64,000 nucleotides of DNA from Novosphingobium aureum (GCF_015865035.1 NZ_JADZGI010000003.1:186001-250000), one strand, 5' to 3'. Shown: positions 8,670 through 18,040, counted from the stretch's first letter. Program-made: numbers and translations. Notes: a model not told the origin generated them from the sequence alone.

Positions 8670-11405
8670 ATGAAAATCTCTCAGCGTTCGCTCGGCAGGC
8701 GGGCCCTAGCTCTATTGAGCACGACCACGATCCTTGCCGGAATGTCGTTGGGGGCCGCAAGCGCGGTCGCACAGGACAGCGCGGTTACGGGGCAGGACGA
8801 ATTCGGTGACATCGTCGTCACCGCGACGCGCACGTCCGAGAGCATCCAGAAGGTGCCGATCTCGATCCAGGCGCTGGGCGCGGCCAAGCTGGAAGAGCGC
8901 CAGATCACCGGTCTCTCCGACTTTGCCAACCTGATGCCCTCGGTGACCATCGCCGGCCTCGGGCCGGGCCGCCAGACCCCCTATTTCCGCGGCATCGTTC
9001 CCGCCGGCGGCTCCTACGCCTCGGTCGGCTACTATCTCGACGACATCCCCATCGCCGGCACCGGCGTTCCCGATATCCACGTCTACGACGTCGAGCGCAT
9101 CGAGGCGCTCTCGGGTCCGCAGGGCACGCTCTACGGTGCCGGCTCGCTCGCCGGTACGGTGCGCTTCATCACCAACAAGCCCAAGCTCGACACCTTCGAG
9201 TACGGTTACAGCGTCGAGGGCAACAAGTACGGCGCCGGCGACATGGGCGGCCAGCTTGAAAGCTACGTCAACGCCCCGCTCACCAACACCCTCGCGATAC
9301 GCGCGATGGGCTACTATCGCCGTGACGGGGGCTACATCGACAACACCCCCAACAACGGGACGTTCAACGACGGCAGAACCTCGAGCCTGACGCTGGGCGA
9401 CGACAATCCCGATACCTACTACGTCCTCGACAACTCGGACATCGCCGAGGACGATTACAACAAGGTCAGGGAATACGGCGGTCGCCTCAGCCTGCTGTGG
9501 GAGCCGGCACCGGGCTGGGAAGCGCGCCCCGAGATTACCGCACAGCACCAGAAGGCCTACGGCTACTTCGGTTACGACCCGCGCGTCGGCGACCTCGAGG
9601 TCCACGACTACGACCTCACGCTGCAGGACGACAAGTGGTACCAGGCCCAGCTCTCGATCCACGGCCACATCGGCGACTGGGACCTCGTCTCGGCGACCGG
9701 TTACTACAAGCGCAAGGTTCACCTGCGTAACGACTATACGTACTACACCGTTACGTACGACGGTTTCGGTGCGGGCTACGAAAGCTACCTGCAGTTCTTC
9801 GACAACTGCTCGGGCTCGGGTGCGGACCAGCAGTGCGAGCTGATCAGCCCGCAGCAGTATTACAACGGTCTCACCAAGGACAAGCAGTATACCCAGGAAC
9901 TGCGTATCACCACGCCCAGCTCCTGGCCCTTCGACGTCACCTTCGGCGGCTTCTACCAGCATCGCAAGCAGGAGACGAACTCCGACTACGCGATCCACGG
10001 CCTCGACACGATCACCGGCTACACCCAGACCGGCGGCGGCGACGTGGCGGGCGGCCTGATCGGTGTCCCGGCAATGTACGGGATCGGCTACGACGACATG
10101 GGCACGCCGTTCTTCGACACCAGCGACGTGGTCAATCCCGATGGCAACCCGCTGGGCACGATGGTCTACGGCTCGCCTGCGGTGAAGCGCGACGCCTATT
10201 ACCTGTCGGAGCGCAACAATACCTGGAACGACAAGGCGATCTTCGCCGAGGGGCACTACGACATCACCCCGACGCTTAAGGTCACCGGCGGCATCCGCTT
10301 CTTCTGGACCGATTTCTCGACCAAGGGCTTCAGCGGCATCTGGGCCTCGGCGCAGAATACGGTGACATCGCTCTACGTGCCCACCGGCACTTACGGCTGC
10401 CCGGTTCCGCTGCCCGACGAGCGCATGCAGTGCCTCAACTCCAACCTTGCCGCAGCCGATCAGGTCGGTCGCTACAAGGAGAGCGGCGAAACCCACAAGA
10501 TCGCGCTCGACTGGCAGTTCTCGCCGACCAAGATGGTCTACTTCAACTACTCGACCGGCTTCCGTCCGGGCGGCTTCAACCGACCCTTGCGCGTGCGTAA
10601 CGTCGGTGTCGTCTCGGTACCGTCCTACGATTCCGAAACGCTCACCAACTTCGAGGTCGGCGTGAAGACGCGCTGGGCGGGCATCTTCCGCTTCAACGCG
10701 GCGGTCTACCTCGAGAACTGGGACAACATCCAGTACAGCGTGGTCGTCTCGGGTACGCAGGGCGCAGGCATGACCGGCAACGCCGGCAAGGCGCAGGTCA
10801 AGGGCTTCGAATACGATGCCGATCTCAAGCTGGGCGACGTCACGATCTCGACCTCGGGCGCGTTCAACGACGCCAAGCTCAAGGGCAACTTCTGCAACTT
10901 CGCGCTCGACACCAGCTCGATGTCGATCTCGCAGCTCGGATCGTGCGCTGCGGGCGAATATGTGCCTGACTCCTACCCGCCGACGCCGCAGGTCGCCGCC
11001 GCCAACGGCACCCGCCTGCCGCGCCAGCCCAAGTTCAAGGGCACGACCTCGGTGCGCTACGACACCCGGATCGGCGAGATGGACGCCTATGTCATGGGCG
11101 CCGCGCTCTACCAGACCAGCGCGACGCAGGACCTCAACGTCTCGGATAACAACCTCTACGTCTGCCCCGAAATGGCAGACACCATGACCACGGCCTGCAC
11201 CACCTCGGGCTTCGTGACCTTCGACTTCTCGGCAGGGATCAAGAAGGACAACTGGACGCTCGACCTGTTCATGCAGAATGCCTTCGACAACCGCGGCACG
11301 CTGACCATGAACACGTTCTGCTCGATCACCTTCTGCTCGGGCTCCTCGCGTACCTTCCCGGTCAAGCCGCAGTACTTCGGCATGAAGTTTGGCCAGAAGT
11401 TCTAA
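8670..11405 (+). CDS. TonB-dependent outer-membrane receptor
   Basis: Outer-membrane active transporter, 911 aa, driven by TonB-ExbBD. A signal peptide covers residues 1-35 (ending ASAVAQ). A TonB-box-like DEFGDIVVTATR follows, then the plug domain to about residue 170 (with RGIVPAGG and the VERIEALSGPQGTLYGAGSLAGTVRFITNKP signature region), then the 22-strand barrel ending in the terminal Phe of FGMKFGQKF. It is the size of the CirA/FecA-like receptors abundant in sphingomonads. The start at 8670 is backed by an AAGGGGG ribosome site. The ligand cannot be read from sequence; the neighbouring sulfotransferase is a recurrent partner. Confidence 0.93.
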   Translation: MKISQRSLGRRALALLSTTTILAGMSLGAASAVAQDSAVTGQDEFGDIVVTATRTSESIQKVPISIQALGAAKLEERQITGLSDFANLMPSVTIAGLGPGRQTPYFRGIVPAGGSYASVGYYLDDIPIAGTGVPDIHVYDVERIEALSGPQGTLYGAGSLAGTVRFITNKPKLDTFEYGYSVEGNKYGAGDMGGQLESYVNAPLTNTLAIRAMGYYRRDGGYIDNTPNNGTFNDGRTSSLTLGDDNPDTYYVLDNSDIAEDDYNKVREYGGRLSLLWEPAPGWEARPEITAQHQKAYGYFGYDPRVGDLEVHDYDLTLQDDKWYQAQLSIHGHIGDWDLVSATGYYKRKVHLRNDYTYYTVTYDGFGAGYESYLQFFDNCSGSGADQQCELISPQQYYNGLTKDKQYTQELRITTPSSWPFDVTFGGFYQHRKQETNSDYAIHGLDTITGYTQTGGGDVAGGLIGVPAMYGIGYDDMGTPFFDTSDVVNPDGNPLGTMVYGSPAVKRDAYYLSERNNTWNDKAIFAEGHYDITPTLKVTGGIRFFWTDFSTKGFSGIWASAQNTVTSLYVPTGTYGCPVPLPDERMQCLNSNLAAADQVGRYKESGETHKIALDWQFSPTKMVYFNYSTGFRPGGFNRPLRVRNVGVVSVPSYDSETLTNFEVGVKTRWAGIFRFNAAVYLENWDNIQYSVVVSGTQGAGMTGNAGKAQVKGFEYDADLKLGDVTISTSGAFNDAKLKGNFCNFALDTSSMSISQLGSCAAGEYVPDSYPPTPQVAAANGTRLPRQPKFKGTTSVRYDTRIGEMDAYVMGAALYQTSATQDLNVSDNNLYVCPEMADTMTTACTTSGFVTFDFSAGIKKDNWTLDLFMQNAFDNRGTLTMNTFCSITFCSGSSRTFPVKPQYFGMKFGQKF

Positions 11406-11464
11406 GCCACTCAATCAACGAGTTCCGTTTCAACGTTCCTGACGGAAAAACTAAGGGGTCTGCT

Positions 11465-11494
11465 GCGGGGCAACGCGGCAGGCCCCGCTTTTTT
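11465..11494 (+). terminator. Rho-independent terminator after the TonB receptor
   Basis: Stem GCGGGGC (11465-11471) pairs with GCCCCGC (11482-11488) across a 10-nt loop and is followed directly by six T. It lies 60 bp after the receptor stop codon. Confidence 0.85.
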
Positions 11495-11606
11495 GTGTTG
11501 AGCGCGGGGAGGGCGGCCTTGAGGCACGCGCCCGCGCGGGCCGGAGCGCTCCTACGGCTAACCACCAGTTTGCAGTCAAGTAAGATCGAGAGCGCGAAGC
11601 GCGGCG

Positions 11607-12320
11607 CTAAGCGTCGTCGAGGGCCTTGCCTAGCGCCGTGCGCAACCCATCGATGCCCGGGCCGGGCATGCCGGTCGCCTCGAGCGCGCAGGCGGCAAAG
11701 CCCGACATCTGCGCGGTCGCGAAGCTGATGCCGTGGATGTTGCGGCGCATCGCCACGCCCGGGATCGCGCGCGGGTAGCCCGAGGCGTAGAAGACAGGCG
11801 GCACACTGGCATCAACGCGGTAGGTCTCGCGCGGGCAGTCCCAGTCGAGATCGACCGCGATCACGCCCTCGAGCGCACCGGGATAGCTCGGCGCCTCTCC
11901 AACCGTGCGCGGGGCGACGATCATGGCACCCGCAGCGCTTGCACGCGCGATGGCCGCGGCGAAGGCCGATGCGTGGGCGGCATTGGTCGAGCCTAGCGAG
12001 AGATTGATGATCTGCGCGCCCTGATCCGCCGCCCAGTCAATCGCCGAGATCAGCGCATAGGCGCTGGTGCGCAGCGAATCGTGGAACACACGGATCGGGA
12101 TGCAGGTCGCGCCCGGTGCCTTTTCCTGGATCGCGGCGGTGACCGCAGTGCCGTGGCCGAGCCGGTCGAGGCTGGCCTCGGGCGCGTCATCGAGCGTGCC
12201 GTCGCTCGCGATGGCGACACCCGGTGCCAGCTTTCCCGCGTCGATATGGTCGTGCGCAGGGTGCACGCCGCTGTCGATCACCGCCACGCGCACGCCGGCC
12301 CCGCTCGTCGCGAAGGGCAT
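11607..12320 (-). CDS. qhpE: QhpE-like subtilisin-family protease (leader peptidase of the CTQ subunit)
   Basis: Last gene of the quinohemoprotein amine dehydrogenase operon. In Paracoccus denitrificans QhpE removes the leader of the QhpC gamma-subunit precursor inside the cell. This 237-aa protein is a minimal S8 domain with no signal peptide: catalytic Asp16 (VIDSG), His56 (GHGTAV) and Ser199 (GISFATAQMSG). Where subtilases have AAGN with the oxyanion Asn, it reads VAPRTVGEAPSYPG, so the Asn is not evident. The ATG at 12320 follows the qhpF stop after one base, implying translational coupling. Identification rests on the triad plus exact operon position. Confidence 0.85.
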   Translation of the reverse strand: MPFATSGAGVRVAVIDSGVHPAHDHIDAGKLAPGVAIASDGTLDDAPEASLDRLGHGTAVTAAIQEKAPGATCIPIRVFHDSLRTSAYALISAIDWAADQGAQIINLSLGSTNAAHASAFAAAIARASAAGAMIVAPRTVGEAPSYPGALEGVIAVDLDWDCPRETYRVDASVPPVFYASGYPRAIPGVAMRRNIHGISFATAQMSGFAACALEATGMPGPGIDGLRTALGKALDDA

Positions 12321-12321
12321 T

Positions 12322-14049
12322 TCAGCCGACCTCGCCTGCGGTCAGCTCGCGGCTTGCAAGGGCGACATGCGTGTCCTTGATGGTGAGCGTCATGTCGGCG
12401 AGTTCGGCGAGCGCCGGCTTGTGCGTGATGACGATCAGCGTCGCCTCGGGCAGCGCCTCGCGGAGGCCGCGCGCAACGAGGCTTTCGGTCTCGGCATCGA
12501 GCGCGGCGGTGGGCTCGTCGAGGATCAGCACCGAGGGGCGGCGCAGCAGCGCGCGGGCCAGCGCGACGCGGTGGCGCTCGCCCGCCGAAAGCGCGAGGCC
12601 GCGCTCGCCGGTGCGGGTGTGCAGCCCCTCGGGCAGGCGCGCGAGCAGCGGTGTGAGCCCGGCTAGGTCGGCAGCGCGCGCGATGTCCTCGTCGCTCGCC
12701 TCGGGCCAGGCGAAGGCGATGTTGTTGGCAAGGCTGTCGTTGAACAGGTGCGGGGCCTGGTCGACCAGCACGATGCGGCGGCGCAGGTCGTCGAGGCGCA
12801 ATTCGCGCAAGTCGGTACCGTCGATGGCAATCACGCCCGCGTCGGGATCGAGATTGCGCACGATGAGGTCGGCCATGCTCGACTTGCCCGTGCCGCTGGG
12901 ACCGAGCACCGCGCAGAAGCTGCCCGCCGCGATGGTGAAGCTGGCCTCGTCGATGATCGTGCGGCCCTCGTGGCGCAGGCTCACCTGTGAGAAGGAGAGG
13001 TCGCGCGCCAGGCCTGCGAAGGCTCTCGCGTCCTCCTTCTCGACGACCTCGGGCGCGGTATCGAACAGGGTGAAGATGCGAAACAGCGAGACGCGCGCGG
13101 AGGCGAGCCCCGAGACCAGCCCCATCAGCACCTGGATCGGCGAGAACAGGCGCGACTGGTAGGTCATGAAGGCAACCAGCGTGCCGATGGTCATCTTGCC
13201 CGCGAAGATTTGCGCGCCGCCATAGATGATGATCGCCGAACTCGACGCGGTGAGCAGCGTGCCCGGCAGCGCACCGGCGGTGAACGAGGTCAGCTGCATC
13301 TTCAGCATGGCCGAGACGAAGGCCTCGTTGCGCGCCTTGAACCGGCCGATCTCGTGCTTCTCGGCGCTGAGTGCGGTTACGGTGCGCATGCCCATCACGG
13401 TATCGACGAGCAGGCTGCCAAGGTCCGCACCGCGCTCGCGCATGACGCGGGTCATCTCGGTCAGCTTGCGCTGGAAATGGACGAAGAAGGCGATGCACAC
13501 GGGGATGATGACGACCCCGATCAGGAACATCACCGGATCGAGCCAGAGCATCATCACCACGCAGCCCGCCAGCATGAGCACGTTGCTGAGCACCGAGAGC
13601 AGCGAGTCCGCCGTCACGCGCTGGATGTCGCTGACGTCGGAATTGATCCGCGACATGATGTCGCCGAGACGGAAGCGTGCGTAGAAGCGCGGGGACAGGC
13701 GCTGCAGGTGCTCGAGCAGTGCGGCGCGGATGTCAAACAGCATGTCCGCCGAGGCCGAGACATAGCGATAGCTCGAGAGCATGTTGAGCGCGAAGCCGCC
13801 GAGCGAGACCGCGATCATGGCCCCGGCGATCTCGACCAGCGCGGTCATGTCGCCGCGCATCAGCGCCTTGTCGATCATCAGCTTGGACAAGTAGGGCTGG
13901 GCGAGGTTTAGCCCGGTCGAGAAGAGGCTGAGGACGAGGACCAGCGCCAGCGGGCGGTAGTAGGGGCGCAGGAAGGGCAGCAGCCGGCGATAGCTCGACC
14001 AGCCTGCGACCTGCGTGGCGGACGGATCGGGCGCGGGTCCGGGCGTCAT
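12322..14049 (-). CDS. qhpF: QhpF-like ABC transporter (fused permease-ATPase)
   Basis: ABC half-transporter of 575 aa: an N-terminal six-helix exporter domain (about residues 30-310) and a C-terminal ATPase domain with Walker A GPSGTGKSS, signature LSAGERHR and Walker B VLILDEPTAALD, plus the H-loop in IVITHKPA. In the qhp system the transporter moves the processed gamma subunit to the periplasm. Its start overlaps the qhpG stop by 4 nt (ATGA at 14049-14046). Domain order is that of lipid/peptide exporters such as MsbA; the role is assigned from the operon. Confidence 0.88.
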   Translation of the reverse strand: MTPGPAPDPSATQVAGWSSYRRLLPFLRPYYRPLALVLVLSLFSTGLNLAQPYLSKLMIDKALMRGDMTALVEIAGAMIAVSLGGFALNMLSSYRYVSASADMLFDIRAALLEHLQRLSPRFYARFRLGDIMSRINSDVSDIQRVTADSLLSVLSNVLMLAGCVVMMLWLDPVMFLIGVVIIPVCIAFFVHFQRKLTEMTRVMRERGADLGSLLVDTVMGMRTVTALSAEKHEIGRFKARNEAFVSAMLKMQLTSFTAGALPGTLLTASSSAIIIYGGAQIFAGKMTIGTLVAFMTYQSRLFSPIQVLMGLVSGLASARVSLFRIFTLFDTAPEVVEKEDARAFAGLARDLSFSQVSLRHEGRTIIDEASFTIAAGSFCAVLGPSGTGKSSMADLIVRNLDPDAGVIAIDGTDLRELRLDDLRRRIVLVDQAPHLFNDSLANNIAFAWPEASDEDIARAADLAGLTPLLARLPEGLHTRTGERGLALSAGERHRVALARALLRRPSVLILDEPTAALDAETESLVARGLREALPEATLIVITHKPALAELADMTLTIKDTHVALASRELTAGEVG

Positions 14050-15080
14050 TGAGTGCTCCCCTTGCGGATCAGTCGCGTGCCGTCGAGGACGAAGCGCGGT
14101 TCGGGCTCGTGTTCGAGCAGTGCGGTGCAGGCCACGAAGCCCTCGGCGATGGCGGCGCGCTGCGCCTGCCACCACGCACCTTCGCCCCCGCTGGCGTAGA
14201 ACTGGGCGCAAAGGCGCAAGTGGCGGCGCATGGCGGCGATCATCATCGCGCGGTAGTGCCCGAAGAGCGCGTCCGTGTCCTCTCCTTCATGCGCGGCCCT
14301 GACAATGGCGCTCACGAGCAGCGCCTGGCGCACCGCCAGCGCGGTGCCGTCGCCGCAGATCGGGTCGAAGGCCATCGAGCGCGAGCCACAGGCAAGCCAG
14401 TCCTGCGCACAGAAGACGTCGAGCATGCGCGGGGTCGTGTCGAAGCTCCTGGGCGGTGTCCCATCCTGCTCGACGCGCGCGGCGAGGTGCCGGCTTTCGC
14501 CGAGCAACTGCGATAGCGGGCCGCCGATCGCGAGCAGCCAGCCACGCCCCTCGTCGCCCGAGGGGATCATGAACATCCAGCCACTCTCGACCGCCTCGAT
14601 CCAGCAGGTGCGCGCATCCGCTGCTTCGCGAAGCGTCACCGGAACGGTCTCGCCGCGCCGGTCCCCGAAGCGGGTCATCCCCGCGCCGGGAGGCGGGGCG
14701 TCGGTGTGGATCGTGAAGCTGGCCTTCGTGTTCGCCCTGCCCGTGTCGGGTGCCTGCGTGCCGGGTAGCTCGAGGTCGCCTGCGCCCAGCATCACGGCCC
14801 CGTGCGGCATGGTCACCGGCTCGCCGCCGCCCCACACCACCACGCGCCGTTCGATGCGGGCATTGTTCTCGAAGAGCGTCGGCGCATCCATGACGTCGCG
14901 CAGCAGGGTGCGCGCAGGATCGCTGAGCATGAGCGCAGGTACCGCGCCGCGCGTGCCACGCTGCCAGTGGCACGCGATGCCGGCACTGCCGAGGAGATGG
15001 GCGCAGCACGCCGCAGCGACGCCGCCGCCCAGAAGGTCGACGTGCGCCGGTGCCTCGCGTGACGCTTGCCTGACGGTCAC
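14046..15080 (-). CDS. qhpG: QhpG-like flavin monooxygenase (tryptophan hydroxylation for CTQ)
   Basis: FAD-dependent enzyme related to tryptophan halogenases/monooxygenases. QhpG of Paracoccus adds the two oxygens to the Trp of QhpC that becomes the quinone. Residues 13-25 (HVDLLGGGVAAACC) form the FAD-binding Rossmann loop, and DPICGDGTALAVRQALL near residue 260 is the second FAD motif. The start is GTG at 15080, three bases after the qhpB stop; no ATG gives an intact Rossmann strand, and translation is probably coupled. At 344 aa it is fairly short for the family. It precedes qhpF with a 4-nt overlap. Confidence 0.82.
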   Translation of the reverse strand: MTVRQASREAPAHVDLLGGGVAAACCAHLLGSAGIACHWQRGTRGAVPALMLSDPARTLLRDVMDAPTLFENNARIERRVVVWGGGEPVTMPHGAVMLGAGDLELPGTQAPDTGRANTKASFTIHTDAPPPGAGMTRFGDRRGETVPVTLREAADARTCWIEAVESGWMFMIPSGDEGRGWLLAIGGPLSQLLGESRHLAARVEQDGTPPRSFDTTPRMLDVFCAQDWLACGSRSMAFDPICGDGTALAVRQALLVSAIVRAAHEGEDTDALFGHYRAMMIAAMRRHLRLCAQFYASGGEGAWWQAQRAAIAEGFVACTALLEHEPEPRFVLDGTRLIRKGSTQ

Positions 15081-15082
15081 GC

Positions 15083-16177
15083 TCAGGGCAGGGTCAGCAG
15101 ACCCGCCATCGTGATATCGTTGGTGAGTTCCCAATCCTGTTCGAACTTCAGCGTCTTTGCGTCGTAGACGGCAATGTCGTAGCCCGCACCGTAGATGTAC
15201 AGCTTCTTTCCATCGTGCGACATGCTGAAGTAGAAGCGCGAGCGGCACGGGAACTCGGCCTTGTCGAGCGCGGTGTTGGTCTCGAGGTCGAAGTGCCAGA
15301 ATTCGCAGCGCTTCGCGCCGAGCTTGCCGGTCACCGCGACGGTGTAGCCATCCTTGCCATCGGGGGTCACTTCGAGGCCCGCCATCTGTTCGGCGGCAGG
15401 ACCGATAGGCTTGAAGTCGAAGCTGCGCGCGTTGAGGTCGAAGCGGGCGATGCCGAAGACCTTGTTGTGGATGTAGGGGTCCTCGGAAATGAACACCGAG
15501 GTATAGTGACCCGGCTGGCGGAGCGTCTCGAGCCCGCCGCCGAGGCCGACATCGCGCATCCCCGGATACTCGGGCTTTTCGAGGTCGATGCGGTCGGTCA
15601 CCGAGAAGTCGGCGGTGTCGACGACGAGGACCTTCTTGTCGAAGACGTAGAGCGTCTTGCCGTCGGGGGCGATGGCGAGGCGGGTGCGGTATCCCGGCGG
15701 GCCGTCCTCCTCGCTGATCTCGACCGACTTGACCACTTCACCGGTCTTGAGATCGACCTTCATGAAGCTCGGCTTGCCGTAGCGGTAGAGATCGACTTCC
15801 TTGTCGATGCGCAGCCCCACGATGTAGAAATAGCGGCCCGTGGGATCGGGCACGCCGCCGGTGAAGCGGTAGCGCGTCACCGGATCGTTGAGGCTGAGGC
15901 TGGTGAGCACCTTGTGCGAGGCCGCGTCGAGCACCTCGATGCCGCCGGTGGTCAGCGTGGTGACGTAGATCTTCTTGCCGTCGGCCGAGAACTGCAGGTT
16001 GGTCGGCAGGCCCGACTTGAGCGTGACCTTGTCGACCACCGTGCCGGTGACGTCGTCGACCATCTGGATCTGGTCCGGATAGCCGCCGAGCACGATCGTG
16101 GAAGCCCCCGAAGAGGTCGTGGTGGTTGCGGCGGCAGTGGCGCAGAGCGCCGCGAGGGCAAGGCGAAACGTCTTCAT
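15083..16177 (-). CDS. qhpB: Quinohemoprotein amine dehydrogenase beta subunit
   Basis: Periplasmic seven-bladed beta-propeller subunit of quinohemoprotein amine dehydrogenase, 364 aa. A signal peptide covers about 1-26 (MKTFRLALAALCATAAATTT). Repeated YVTN-like blades follow: LQFSADGKKIYVTTL, LAIAPDGKTLYVFD, LEVTPDGKDGYTVAV, FSMSHDGKKLYIYGAG. The ATG at 16177 is preceded by GAGGAAG. It lies 67 nt after qhpC, the only real gap in the operon. In the known structure this subunit packs against the gamma subunit and closes the active site. Confidence 0.9.
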   Translation of the reverse strand: MKTFRLALAALCATAAATTTTSSGASTIVLGGYPDQIQMVDDVTGTVVDKVTLKSGLPTNLQFSADGKKIYVTTLTTGGIEVLDAASHKVLTSLSLNDPVTRYRFTGGVPDPTGRYFYIVGLRIDKEVDLYRYGKPSFMKVDLKTGEVVKSVEISEEDGPPGYRTRLAIAPDGKTLYVFDKKVLVVDTADFSVTDRIDLEKPEYPGMRDVGLGGGLETLRQPGHYTSVFISEDPYIHNKVFGIARFDLNARSFDFKPIGPAAEQMAGLEVTPDGKDGYTVAVTGKLGAKRCEFWHFDLETNTALDKAEFPCRSRFYFSMSHDGKKLYIYGAGYDIAVYDAKTLKFEQDWELTNDITMAGLLTLP

Positions 16178-16244
16178 GCTGAGGCTCTTCCTCGTGAGAT
16201 GCGTCAGGGCCGGGTCGGTAGTCGATGGATGCGCGCGTGCGCGA

Positions 16245-16577
16245 TCACGGGAACACGAGATCGAGGTTGCGCCAGTCCTTGGTGGCGACCGCGCAATTGC
16301 TCGCCCAGTCGGGCGAGTAGTTGACGTGGTCGGGCACCTGCACCGGCCAGAAGCAGGTGACGTAGCAATCGTAGATGTCGCGCTCGACCGGCTGGCACAG
16401 GCCCGCCGTGCCGCCGCCCGCATCGACTTCCCAGCCTGGCGAGAAGGAAAGCGTGCAGCCCATCGGCACGTGCGGCTTGGGCGCGTTCTGCTGGAGGGCG
16501 ACGACGTCCTCCTCCATCAGCGAGGCGGTCTCGTCGATCTTGGCCGCCTTGCGGTTGACGGGACGAAGATGCTTCAT
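16245..16577 (-). CDS. qhpC: Quinohemoprotein amine dehydrogenase gamma subunit precursor (CTQ-bearing)
   Basis: Catalytic small subunit carrying cysteine tryptophylquinone, 110 aa, made as a leader plus a core of about 76-82 residues. Every modified residue is present with the spacing of the known mature protein (mature numbers from memory in brackets): Cys41(7)-Glu50(16), Cys61(27)-Asp67(33) and Cys75(41)-Asp83(49) for the three thioethers, and Cys71(37) with Trp77(43) for CTQ. Asp67 corresponds to the proposed catalytic base. The leader (MKHLRPVNRKAAKIDE onward) is not a Sec signal and matches the QhpD/QhpE recognition type. ATG overlaps the qhpD stop by 4 nt. It is a small gene easily lost inside longer overlapping frames. 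Confidence 0.95.
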   Translation of the reverse strand: MKHLRPVNRKAAKIDETASLMEEDVVALQQNAPKPHVPMGCTLSFSPGWEVDAGGGTAGLCQPVERDIYDCYVTCFWPVQVPDHVNYSPDWASNCAVATKDWRNLDLVFP

Positions 16578-18040
16578 GACAGGCCCTTTCGTGCGGCGAA
16601 GTTCTCGAGGAAGCCGGGGTTGAGCACGCTCACCGCGCCGTAGATGCGCAGGCACGTGTCGGTCCATTCGCGGATCCAGTCGCAGTAGTGCAGGTTGGCG
16701 TGGCCGGTATCGCCGTAGCGCACGAAGGCCTCGTGGTGGCAACCGCCCGCGCAAAGCGGACGCGCCCAGCAGCTCTGGCACTCGTACTTGGCCTCGACGT
16801 GGCCGCGCGAGAGGAAGTCCTCGCGCTTTTCCTGGTCGATGTCGGTCGAGATATGACCCAGCGTATGCGTGTCGGCATCGGTGAAGCGATGGCACGGCGA
16901 GAGGTCGCCCGAAGGGCTGACGCCGAGCAGGCCCAGGCCTGCACCGCAAGGATGCGACTTGTTGACGCCCTGGATCAGCTCGCCGATCGTCTCGGAGACG
17001 TTGGTGAAGCCGTGCATCTGCCCGCGCAGCGCATATTCGAGCCACTCGTCGGCCAGCTCGTGGAACTGGCGCAGCACCTCGTCCATGCCGCCGTCGTCGA
17101 TCTTGTAGTCCTGCTCGCCCGAGTTGGTGACCGGGGCAAAGCCGACCTCGTGGAAGCCGAGGTCTTCCTTGAGATGGCGGAAGATGCGGATCACGTCGGT
17201 AACGCCGTCGGTCAGCGTGACGCGCGCGGTGATCGCGCGGGTCTTGTGGTTGGCGATGAGCTTGCGCAGGCGCGGCTCGATCACCGCGTAGCTGCCCTTG
17301 CCCGACTTGTAGACGCGGTGCTTGTCTTGGAGATCGGGCGGACCGTCCATCGAGACGGTGACGCCGATGCCGTTGTCCGAGAGGAAGGCGATGATCTCGT
17401 CGGTGAGCAGCGTGGCGTTGGTGGTCAGGCTGAAGGTGATCTTGCGGCCCTGCGCCTCGGCGGTCTCGCAGGCATATTCGACGACCTGGCGCAGCAGCGG
17501 GAAGTTCATCAGCGTCTCGCCGCCGAAGAAGGTGATGTGCACCGCCTCGCGCGTGCCCGACTTGCGCAGCAGGAAGTCGACCGAGGTCTTGGCCGTCTCC
17601 AGCGTCATGAACTTGGGCTTGCCCGCGGGCGTCGCGATCTTGTCGGCGCCGAACTCGTAGCAGTAGGTGCAGGCAAGATTGCACTGGTTGGTGATGTTGA
17701 GCACCAGCGCCTGGAGCGGAAAGTCGGTCGGCGGGGTGCTGGGCGAGGGGGCCTTGACCGGGCTTACGGTGTCGGATTCGATCCCGCGAACGTAGAGCAG
17801 TTCGCGGATCAGGCCATCGGCATCCTCGCGGCTGTAGCCGCTCTCGAGCAGCGCCGTGACCAGCTCGCCATGGCTCAGGCTTTCCTCGCCGAGGCGGCGC
17901 AGGACCGCGTGGGCGCCCTCGTCGAGCGCGAAGATTGCTCCCGCCGAGACGAGGTACATGAAGGGCTGGTCGGCCGCTGCGAACTCGTGCATCTCGCCGA
18001 GGCGATAGCGCCCGGCCTCGAGGGTGGTCATGTCGTTCAT
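16574..18040 (-). CDS. qhpD: Radical SAM/SPASM thioether-forming maturase QhpD
   Basis: Radical S-adenosylmethionine enzyme, 488 aa, that forms Cys-to-Asp/Glu thioether bonds in the QhpC precursor. The cluster motif CNLACTYC is at Cys120, Cys124 and Cys127. The N-terminal ~90 residues form a PqqD-like leader-binding region (AGRYRLGEMHEFAAADQPFMYL). The C-terminal SPASM domain carries CGAGLGLLGVSPSGDLSPC and CQSCWARPLCAGGC for auxiliary 4Fe-4S clusters. It overlaps qhpA by 4 nt at its start and qhpC by 4 nt at its end, so enzyme and substrate are translationally coupled. Confidence 0.94.
   Translation of the reverse strand: MNDMTTLEAGRYRLGEMHEFAAADQPFMYLVSAGAIFALDEGAHAVLRRLGEESLSHGELVTALLESGYSREDADGLIRELLYVRGIESDTVSPVKAPSPSTPPTDFPLQALVLNITNQCNLACTYCYEFGADKIATPAGKPKFMTLETAKTSVDFLLRKSGTREAVHITFFGGETLMNFPLLRQVVEYACETAEAQGRKITFSLTTNATLLTDEIIAFLSDNGIGVTVSMDGPPDLQDKHRVYKSGKGSYAVIEPRLRKLIANHKTRAITARVTLTDGVTDVIRIFRHLKEDLGFHEVGFAPVTNSGEQDYKIDDGGMDEVLRQFHELADEWLEYALRGQMHGFTNVSETIGELIQGVNKSHPCGAGLGLLGVSPSGDLSPCHRFTDADTHTLGHISTDIDQEKREDFLSRGHVEAKYECQSCWARPLCAGGCHHEAFVRYGDTGHANLHYCDWIREWTDTCLRIYGAVSVLNPGFLENFAARKGLS

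Noticed and set aside
8712..11414. 900-codon open frame antisense to the first TonB receptor
   Set aside because: No recognisable domains and arginine/valine/glycine-biased; a shadow of the receptor. The same holds for 58412-60523 opposite the second receptor.
16245..17684. 479-codon frame running through qhpD into qhpC
   Set aside because: Only its last 110 codons are real (QhpC). The upstream part is an arginine-rich shadow of the radical SAM gene.
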